A DNA stretch of 24,891 nt from Beroe ovata. Lineage: Eukaryota > Ctenophora > Nuda > Beroida > Beroidae. The position numbers were made by a program, and so were the translations under genes. Positions 1 through 10,200 of the stretch are shown here, in pieces. Position 1 is the first letter of the stretch, and every line of letters starts with the position of its first letter. The notes under the pieces are model-generated. The model did not search any database. It saw only the letters and a program-made list of their open reading frames with translations, and was not told the DNA's origin. Where the stretch lies: contig CAMPET010000218.1 of the NCBI GenBank assembly GCA_946803715.1, forward strand, positions 94,498 to 119,388, given 5' to 3'.

Positions 1-833
1 CTTCTTAAATGTGTGTCTCGAAGTCGCATGACACACAGCAACTCAGGGAAGCAAGATAGGGCCAAAATTTGATCGGGAATCGATTCAGTGTCCAAAATTA
101 CATAGGAATCGATGGTAGTTACATAAAAATCGGCCAAAAAAATTTTCGTCAAATTTCTGATATCAGTATCGGTAGAAAGTTAAGTGAATGATCCCACACT
201 TTTATACTTCATTTTTGAAGGTCTCTTAGGGAGACTTAACGAGCACTTAGCACACCAATTTTTCACCAAATCATCTCTCCTACTCTCAGACTACAAGTAT
301 CAACCCTTTTCATAATCATGCAGAATCCATACTAGCCGTGAAACCACGCCCAAATCACGATTTCAAACCCCTGGGAAGCAAAGCCTTCAAAAACACGAAA
401 ATCAATGGGACGCACCAGATGGGTCAAATATTTTTTCTCCGTACGACTACTCGAGATAAGTTTTTCTGGCCTAATTTTTGACGTAGAATCCGAATCTGAA
501 CGAGTTTTTGGTCTAGCTCATCGACAAATAGGTGAAAATTGCATTCCCTTCTTAAATGTGTGTCTCGAAGTCGCATGACACACAGCAACTCAGGGAAGCA
601 AGATAGGGCCAAAATTTGATCGGGAATCGATTCAGTGTCCAAAATTACATAGGAATCGATGGTAGTTACATAAAAATCGGCCAAAAAAATTTTCGTCAAA
701 TTTCTGATATCAGTATCGGTAGAAAGTTAAGTGAATGATCCCACACTTTTATACTTCATTTTTGAAGGTCTCTTAGGGAGACTTAACGAGCACTTATGAC
801 CCTCATTTTTCACCAAATCATTTCCTCTACAAT
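1..833. repeat. Tandem repeat with 547-bp period (about 1.5 units)
   Basis: Bases 1-249 recur without a visible change at 548-796, an offset of 547 bp. Weaker similarity continues past each copy: both go on into a stretch containing TTTTTCACCAAATCAT. The sequence at 250-547 is the rest of one unit. A diverged relative with the same 547-bp spacing lies at 20327-21020, so this is a dispersed repeat family. No convincing protein is encoded: the open frame on the minus strand (424-699) differs from its relatives mainly at amino-acid-changing positions. The repeat begins before the window. Confidence 0.9.
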
Positions 834-857
834 TATACTATAACATAAGTCTTTGAC

Positions 858-1025
858 GTATCACTGACACCAGTATATGACGAATCGTTGACACCAGTCT
901 GTGACATATTACTGACACCAGTATGTGACGCATCACTGACACCAGTATGTGACGAATCACTGTCATCAGTATGTGACGAATCACAGACACCAGTCTTTGA
1001 CGTTTTGAAGACACCAATGTGTACC
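858..1025. repeat. 24-bp minisatellite with a TGACACCAGT core
   Basis: About seven degenerate copies of a 24-bp unit of the form GAATCACTGACACCAGTATG plus TGAC follow each other directly. Later copies drift (for example GTTTTGAAGACACCAATGTG). The array lies in the region just upstream of the first visible exon of the AHNAK-like gene, so it is probably intronic. The core CTGACACCA is shared with the larger array at 13239-13840. Confidence 0.85.
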
Positions 1026-1067
1026 ATAGCGCTGACAGCATTATTTGACCATCAATATTTCTCGTAG

Positions 1068-1217
1068 GTGGTAAAGTCGACGCACCAGAGGCCGATATTG
1101 GTATTAAAGCCGATGCTGATATTGATATAAAAAAGCCGAAGAAAAAGAAGAGTGGTTTTGGATTTGGTATCGGAGGAAAGGCCAAAAAACCAGACGTTGA
1201 TGCTGACGTAGATATAG
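1068..1217 (+). CDS. AHNAK-like gene, internal exon (phase 1 to phase 1, 50 codons)
   Basis: The acceptor is CTCGTAG before GTGGTAAA and the donor is GATATAG followed by GTAATA. The exon encodes an acidic stretch of DIDIKKPKKKKSGFGFGIGG type, the same Lys-rich plus GFGFG signature as the larger exons. Its length is a multiple of three and both borders split a glycine codon after the first base. Confidence 0.75.
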
Positions 1218-4200
1218 GTAATATGATTTGGATCACCCTTATCAACAACGGATCCCATTGCATTTCTTCCATCATAACCCTTGAAATCGGACATGATCAT
1301 TTTCACCGATATTCCTTGGATTTGCTGATAAACTTGGCTATTTTTCAGGTGGTAATGCGAAAGCTGACATTGACATCGACAAACCAAAAGGAGGAATTGG
1401 TTTCGGTTTCGGCAAGAAGAAAGGAGGCTCTTCAAGTGACGAGGGAAAGAAGAAGAAGAGAGGCGGATTTGGATTTGGGCTCGGTGGTAAAGCAGACGCT
1501 GATGTCGACCTGAATTTGAAGGGCAGTGCTGATTTACCTGAAACTGACCTCAAAGTGAAAGGAAGTGCTCCTGACGTTGATATAGGTAAGGGTGCGGGTG
1601 TGTTGGTAAGGGTGGTATAATGAGCAAAATATCCATAGTATCGATTTATGATCATAGTGGTCACATGCCATAGTTGTCAGAGAGAGGTCCAATAGTGGTT
1701 CAATTGGCAGGTGCCCATTGCAAAATACCGCTGCAAAGATGCATGAACTTCATAGAATAAGTGCTCTTGGCATGTGTATGAACGCTTATATCTAGCTTAT
1801 TCAGTCTTCTAGATACTCATAAGGTCAGCATGACACAGTATAAGTTAGAACAAGTTGCATCAAATCAGTAGGAACCTAGTCTAGCTTCTTCAGCTGGTAT
1901 AGAATAGAGAACTTCCGCTGGTTGAGATAAAAATTACACTGCATGGTACACGACTATCTTTCATCTGCTTTGATATATCAGCATTGATACTATATTCTTA
2001 TATTGGTGTATTGCAATGCCAATAGATGAAATTCTCAGGTTGGGAAGTGAAGGACAGTGTCCCAACTGTGCCCATCAATCCAGCCACTATTGCTGATACC
2101 CATATTGATCAGCCTAAGGGAGGTCTTCCTGATGTTGATTTTGATCTCAAAGCCGAAGTTCCTGATGTGAAAGCAGAGGTTCCTGAAGTTGAAGCCGGAG
2201 TTTATATTGATATCAAGGGTCCAGAAGTTGATGTTTCCAAACCAGAGGCTGGTATAGACATTGATGTCAAAGCTCCGAAACCAAAAGGTGGTTTCAGTTT
2301 TGGATTCGGAGGTAAGAAAGGTAAAGACTCGAGTTCGGATGATGAGAAAAAGAAAAAGAGGAAAGGATTCGGTTTTGGATTTGGAGCTACACCTGATGTT
2401 GATTTAGATCTCAAAGCCAAAGGTGATGCTGAAATTGATTTACTAAAAGGAGAAGTGGGAATTGATGTACCGGAACCAAGCTTGTGTGTGAAATCAGAGG
2501 TTCCTGATGTTGAAGCTGGAGTTGATATTGATATCAAGGGTCCAGAAGTAGATGTTTCTAAACCAGAGACTGATATAGACATTGATGTCAAAGCTCCGAA
2601 ACCGAAAGGTGGATTTAGTTTCGGATTCGGAGGCAAGAAAGGCAAAGACTCGAGTTCGGATGATGAGAAAAAGAAAAAGAAGAAAGGATTCGGTTTTGGA
2701 TTTGGAGCTACGCCTGATGTTGACCTAGATCTCAAAGCCAAAGGTGATGTTGACATTGATTTACCAAAAGGAGAAGTGGGAATTGATGTACCAGAACCCA
2801 GCTTGGATGTGAAAGCTGAGGTTCCTGATGTTGAAGCTGGAGTTGATATTGATATCAAGGGTCCAGAGATTGACGTATCTAAATCAAAATCTGATGTAGA
2901 CATTGATGTCAAAGCTCCGAAACCAAAAGGTGGATTCAGTTTTGGATTTGGAGGCAAGAAAGGCAAAGACTCGAGTTCGGATGATGAGAAAAAGAAAAAG
3001 AAGAAAGGATTCGGTTTTGGATTTGGAGGCATGCCTGATATTGATTTAGATCTCAAAGCCAAAGGTGATGCTGAAATTGATTTACCAAAGGGAGAAGTTG
3101 GAATTGATGTACCAGAACCAAGCTTGGGTGTGAAAGCTGAGGTTCCTGATGTTAAAGCTGGAGTTGATATTGATATCAAGGGTCCAGAAGTTGATGTTTC
3201 TAAACCAAAAGCTGATGTAGACATTGATGTCAAGGCCCCGAAACCAAAAGGTGGATTCAGTTTCGGATTTGGAGGAAAAAAAGGAAGTTCCAGTGATGAG
3301 AAGAAAAAGAAGAAAGGATTAGGTTTTGGATTTGGAGGCACGCCTGATGTTGACCTAGATCTCAAAGCAAAAGGTGATGTTGACATTGATTTACCAAAGG
3401 GAGAAGTTGGAATTGATGTATCAGAACCCAGCTTGGGTGTGAAAGCTGAGGTTCCTGATGTTGAAGCTGGAGTTGATATTGATATTAAGGGTCCAGAAGT
3501 TGATGTTCCTAAACCAAAAACTGATGTAGACATTGATGTCAAGGCTCCAAAACCTGAAGGTGGTTTCGGTTTTGGTTTCCAAGGGAAGAAGAAAACAGAG
3601 TCCAGTTCTGACGAAGAAAAGAAGGAAAAGAGAGGTTTCGGTCTTGATTTAGGTGGTCTTGATTTTGATTTCGGTTTGAAGGGTAAAGGTGATTTGGGTC
3701 ATAAAGACGTCGAGGCCGATATAAGAACCGAATTGCCTGAGTTAAGCGGTGATATTGGTGAGTTTATATGTATGTGGTTCACAATGGTACACCACGTTAG
3801 TGATTTGCTACCTGCTTCGCATGTTCAAATGATTACTGCCTGCTTTGTACTATGATATAATTGCAACCTCTGAATTAACTTCTGATTCTCTGCCTTATTC
3901 ACGAGATGATGTCAACATTTTATGTCATTTTCGATCATTCATTAACTGTATCATCTAAGCAATGGCACACTGGGAATCGTTAATTTTTATTTTCGAAAAA
4001 AAATCATTTATAGCATTCTGTAATATATATGTTTGGGAATAGGGTGTACTTCTGAGAATGTTCCATTACTTATATTTTTGAATTTTCAGGTGGCGACATT
4101 GACGCTGGAATTAAAGTTCCCTCTGGAGATGTGAGTGTTTGAAAATTCTTTTTCGATTGTCATTTAATTTTCACATTTAGATAAATGCATTTAGATAAAT

Positions 4201-7200
4201 GCACCGTGTCAAATGCTCTGACTATTCTACTATTCCAACCTACCTCACCTTCAGGTGGATGCTAAAGTCGAGGCAGATGTGGACTTCAAAGGCCCAAAAC
4301 TCAAAAAACCTTCCTTCAAAATGCCTAAGTTCGGAGGCAAAGTGAAAGGTGATATTGATGTGAAAGCACCGAGTATTGAGGGAGACCTTGATGTGAAGGC
4401 TGATGTTGATGTACCTGAGGCAGATGTTAAGGTAAAATCACCAAAAGCGGATGTAGATATGGATCTGAAAGGTGATGTTGATGTTGACGTCAAGAAACCA
4501 AAGGTGAAAGCATCATCCTCATTCAAAATGCCCAAATTTGGAGGCAAGGTGAAAGCTAAGTCTCCTGAGGTTGATGTGGATGTCAAGGGACCGGATGCTG
4601 ATCTCGGTGGTGATATGAAAATGGGTGGAGATCTTGACTTGAAAGGAGATGTTGATGCCGATGTTGATCTAGATGTCAAGGGCAAGACGCCAAAGGGAGG
4701 ATTTGGCTTTGGACTCAAGATGCCTAAGTTCCATGGACCTGACTTTGGCGGTTCTGGCAAGGCAGACCTTGATGTGAAGACACCCAACATTGAGGGAGAC
4801 CTTGATGTCAAAGCCGATATTGATGTGCCTGATGTTGATATGGATTTGAAGGCACCCAAAGCTGATGTGGATTTGGATGCTGATGTTGATGTTGATGTCA
4901 AGAAACCAAAGGTAAAAGCATCATCGTCATTCAAAATGCCCAAATTCGGAGGGAAGGCTAAAGTTAAGAAACCAAGTGGAAGTCTCAGTGGTAGTCTCAG
5001 TGGAAGTGGAAGTATACATGGCTCAATTGATGCTGATCTTGACATCAAAGGGAAAAAACCGAAGAAGAAGGGTAGTTTCAATCTTGGACTCAAAATGCCT
5101 CACTTTGGTGGTTCTGGTAAGGCAGATCTTGATGTGAAGACACCAAGCATTGAAGGAGATCTTGATGTCAAGGCTGATGTTGATGTACCTGATGTTGATT
5201 TGAAAGTGAAAGCTCCCAAGCCAGATGTTGATGTCGATCTTAACGTTTCAGCTGATGCTGATCTTGATCTAGATGTGAAGGGCAACAAGCCAAAGGGAGG
5301 ATTTGGTTTTGGACTCAAGATGCCCAAGTTCCATGGTCCAGACTTTGGTGGTTCTGGCAAAGCAGATCTAGATGTGAAGACACCAAGCATTGAAGGAGAT
5401 CTTGATGTCAAGGCTGAAGTTGATGTACCTGATGTTGATGTAAAAGTGAAAGCTACCAAGCCAGATGTTGATGTCGACCTCAACGCTTCTGCTGATGCTG
5501 ATCTTGATCTAGATGTGAAGGGCAAGAAACCGAAGGGAGGATTTGGTTTCGGTATCAAGATGCCCAAGTTTCATGGTCCAGATTTTGGTGGTTCTGGGAA
5601 GGCAGATCTTGAGGTGAAGACACCAAGTTTTGAAGGAGATCTTGATGTCAAAGCTGATGTTGATGTACCCGATGTTGATGTGAAAGTGAAAGCTCCCAAG
5701 GCGGACGTCGATTTGGATCTCGGAGGAGACGCTGATGTTGACCTGGATGTCAAGAAACCGAAAGTGAAAGCATCATCTTCATTCAAAATGCCGAAATTTG
5801 GAGGCAAGGCTAAAGTTAAGAAACCAAGTGGAAGTCTCAGTGGCAGTCTTAGCGGAAGTGGAAGTTTACATGGCTCAATTGATGCAGATCTTGACATCAA
5901 AGGTAAAAAACCGAAGAAGAAGGGCAGTTTCAATCTTGGACTCAAAATGCCTCACTTTGGTGGTTCTGGTAAGGCAGATCTTGATGTGAAGACACCCAGC
6001 ATTGAAGGAGATCTGGACGTCAAGGCTGACGTTGATGTATCTGATGTTGATGTGAAAGTGAAAGCTCCCAAGCCAGATGTTGATGTTGATCTTAACGCTT
6101 CAGCTGATGCTGATCTTGATCTAGATGTGAAGGGCAAGAAGCCGAAGGGTGGATTTGGTTTTGGACTCAAGATGCCCAAGTTCCATGGTCCAGACTTTGG
6201 TGGTTCTGGTAAGGCAGATCTTGATGTGAAGACACCCAGCATTGAGGGAGACCTTGATGTCAAGGCTGATGTTGATGTACCTGATGTTGATGTGAACGTT
6301 AAGGCCCCGAAAGCTGAAGTTGATGCTGATTTAGATATTCATGGCAAGAAGCCAAAATTCAAGGGACCTTCATTGAAAATGCCAAAATTCAAAGGGAAGA
6401 TGACGGGCCCGGAAGGCAGCCTGAGTGGAAGTCTCAGCGGTAGTCTGAGCGGAAGTGGAAGTCTACATGGCTCAATCGATGCTGATCTTGACATTAAAGG
6501 CAAAAAACCAAAGAAGAAGGGCAGTTTCAATCTGGGATTCAAGATGCCTCACTTTGGTGGTTCTGGCAAGGCAGATCTTGATGTGAAGACACCAAGCATT
6601 GAAGGAGATCTTGATGTCAAAGCTGACGTTGATGTGCCTGATGTTGATGTGAAAGTGAAGGCACCCAAGCCAGATGTTGATGTCGATCTTAACGCTTCAG
6701 CTGATGCTGATCTTGATCTAGATGTGAAGGGCAAGAAGCCAAAGGGAGGATTCGGTTTTGGTATCAAGATGCCCAAGTTCCATGGTCCAGACTTTGGTGG
6801 TTCTGGAAAGGCAGATCTTGATGTGAAGACACCCAGCATTGAAGGAGATCTTGATGTCAAAGCTGACGTTGATGTGCCTGATGTTGATGTGAAAGTGAAG
6901 GCACCCAAGCCAGATGTTGATGTCGATCTTAACGCTTCAGCTGATGCTGATCTTGATCTAGATGTGAAGGGCAAGAAGCCAAAGGGAGGATTCGGTTTTG
7001 GTATCAAGATGCCCAAGTTCCATGGTCCAGACTTTGGTGGTTCTGGAAAGGCAGATCTTGATGTGAAGACACCCAGCATTGAAGGAGATCTTGATGTCAA
7101 GGCTGATGTTGATGTACCTGATGTTGATGTTAAGGTGAAGGCTCCCAAGGCGGACGTCGATTTGGATCTCAAAGGAGACGCTGATGTTGACATTGATGTC

Positions 7201-10200
7201 AAGAAACCAAAAGTGAAAGGATCATCGTCATTCAAAATGCCCAAATTTGGAGGCAAGGCCAAAGTAAAGAAACCAAGTGGAAGCCTCAGTGGTAGTCTAA
7301 GTGGGAGTGGAAGTCTGCACGGCTCAATTGATGCAGATCTTGACATCAAAGGTAAAAAGCCGAAGAAGAAGGGTAGTTTCAATCTGGGACTCAAAATGCC
7401 TCACTTTGGCGGTTCTGGAAAGGCAGATCTTGATGTGAAGACACCCAGCATTGAAGGAGATCTTGATGTCAAGGCTGATGTTGATGTGCCTGATGTTGAT
7501 GTGAAAGTGAAAGCTCCCAAGCCAGATGTTGATGTTGATCTCAACGCTTCTGCTGATGCTGATCTTGATCTAGATGTGAAGGGCAAGAAGCCAAAGGGTG
7601 GATTTGGTTTTGGACTCAAGATGCCCAAGTTCCATGGTCCAGACTTTGGTGGTTCTGCAAAGGCAGATCTTGATGTGAAGACACCCAGCATTGAAGGAGA
7701 CCTTGATGTCAAAGCTGATGTTGATGTGCCTGATGTTGATGTGAAAGTGAAAGCACCCAAGCCAGATGTTGATGTTGATCTTAACGCTTCAGCTGATGCT
7801 GATCTTGATCTAGATGTTAAAGCCAAGAAGCCGAAAGGAGGATTCGGTTTTGGTATCAAGATGCCCAAGTTCCATGGTCCAGACTTTGGTGGTTCAGGTA
7901 AGGCAGATCTTGATGTGAAGACACCCAGCATTGAAGGAGATCTTGATGTCAAGGCTGATGTTGATGTACCTGATGTTGATTTTAAGGTGAAGGCTCCCAA
8001 GGCGGACGTCGATTTGGATCTCAAAGGAGACGCTGATGTTGACATTGATGTCAAGAAACCAAAAGTGAAAGGATCATCGTCATTCAAAATGCCCAAATTT
8101 GGAGGCAAGGCCAAAGTAAAGAAACCAAGTGGAAGCCTCAGTGGTAGTCTAAGTGGGAGTGGAAGTCTGCACGGCTCAATTGATGCAGATCTTGACATCA
8201 AAGGTAAAAAGCCGAAGAAGAAGGGTAGTTTCAATCTGGGACTCAAAATGCCTCACTTTGGCGGTTCTGGAAAGGCAGATCTTGATGTGAAGACACCCAG
8301 CATTGAAGGAGATCTTGATGTCAAGGCTGATGTTGATGTGCCTGATGTTGATGTGAAAGTGAAAGCTCCCAAGCCAGATGTTGATGTTGATCTCAACGCT
8401 TCTGCTGATGCTGATCTTGATCTAGATGTGAAGGGCAAGAAGCCAAAGGGTGGATTTGGTTTTGGACTCAAGATGCCCAAGTTCCATGGTCCAGACTTTG
8501 GTGGTTCTGCAAAGGCAGATCTTGATGTGAAGACACCCAGCATTGAAGGAGACCTTGATGTCAAAGCTGATGTTGATGTGCCTGATGTTGATGTGAAAGT
8601 GAAAGCACCCAAGCCAGATGTTGATGTTGATCTTAACGCTTCAGCTGATGCTGATCTTGATCTAGATGTTAAAGCCAAGAAGCCGAAAGGAGGATTCGGT
8701 TTTGGTATCAAGATGCCCAAGTTCCATGGTCCAGACTTTGGTGGTTCAGGTAAGGCAGATCTTGATGTGAAGACACCCAGCATTGAAGGAGATCTTGATG
8801 TCAAAGCTGATGTTGATGTACCTGATGTTGATGTGAAAGTGAAAGCTCCCAAGCCAGATGTTGATGTTGATCTCAACGCTTCTGCTGATGCTGATCTTGA
8901 TCTAGATGTGAAGGGCAAGAAGCCAAAGGGTGGATTTGGTTTTGGACTCAAGATGCCCAAGTTCCATGGTCCAGACTTTGGTGGTTCTGCAAAGGCAGAT
9001 CTTGATGTGAAGACACCCAGCATTGAAGGAGATCTTGATGTCAAAGCTGACGTTGATGTACCTGATGTTGATGTGAAGGTGAAAGCTCCCAAAGCTGACG
9101 CTGACCTTGATCTAGATGTGAAAGCAAAAAAGCCGAAAAAGCCTAGAGGAAGTTTCAATTTCGGTCTCAAAATGCCTCACTTTGGTGGTTCTGGAAAGAC
9201 AGATCTAGATGTGAAGACACCCAGCATTGAAGGAGATCTTGATGTCAAGGCTGATGTTGATGTACCTGATGTTGATGTGAAAGTGAAAGCTCCCAAGCCA
9301 GATGTTGATGGCGATCTTAACGCTTCAGCTGATGCTGATCTTGATCTGGATGTGAAGGGCAAGAAGCCAAAGGGAGGATTTGGTTTTGGTCTCAAGATGC
9401 CCAAATTTGGTGGAAGTGGAGGAGGACATATCGATGCTGGCGTTGATGTGAAGGCACCAAGTGTTGATGCTGATCTTGATGCAAAAGTTGACGATCCTGA
9501 AGTCAACGCAGATGTGAACCTTGATGCAGATGTCGATGTTAAGCCCAAAAAACCAAAGGGTAGTTTTTCTCTTGGAATGAAGATGCCCCATTTCAAGGGT
9601 AAAGCCAAAGGACCTGAGATAAATGGCAGCATTGATGGAAGTCTAAACGGAGACATCAGTGAGCCTGATGTGGACATAGAAGTTCCAAGAGTGAAAGCGT
9701 CCGGTCCTGACATTGATGCTGATGTAAATCTCAATGCTAGTGCTGATGTTGACATCAAGAAACCAAAAAAGAAGTTCTCCTTCAAGATGCCCAGCAGGGG
9801 AAAAGTGAAGGGTCCTGAGATAAATGGTAAGGGAAGTGCCAAGGTGCCTGATGCTGATATAACTGTTGGAGCTGCAATTGGTGGAGACATAGATGGCCAA
9901 TTCTCAGACGATAGCTCAATTAGAAGTGGTGGTCTTTGTGTTCCATCTAGAAAATCGAAGAAACCAAAAGTGAAAGGAGGTGCATCTTTGTCTGTCGATA
10001 AGCCAAAGAAGTCCAAGAAACTTGGTGGTCTTGATCTGAACGTTCAGAAAGCATCACCAGATGTAGATGTCAAGATTGGTGGGGATATCAAGAAAAAGGG
10101 TATCAACGGCGATGCTGACATTGATGCAAATATTGGTGGTAAAGTTGGCGGAGACGTTTCGCTAGGAGGAGGGGCTGGTGCTGGTGTTGGTCTTGGAATC

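Noticed and set aside
424-699. Minus-strand frame in the 547-bp repeat, with relatives at 20229-20495 and about 20880-21020
   Set aside because: A similar peptide (FLADFxVxTIDSYVIL) is readable in the diverged copies. However, most base differences change the amino acid and the copy near 20900 has an in-frame stop, so there is no sign of selection on a protein.
838-1664. Minus- and plus-strand open frames across the first minisatellite and small exons
   Set aside because: The 24-bp unit is a multiple of three, so any open frame stays open. The peptides are plain translations of the repeat or shadows of the AHNAK-like exons.
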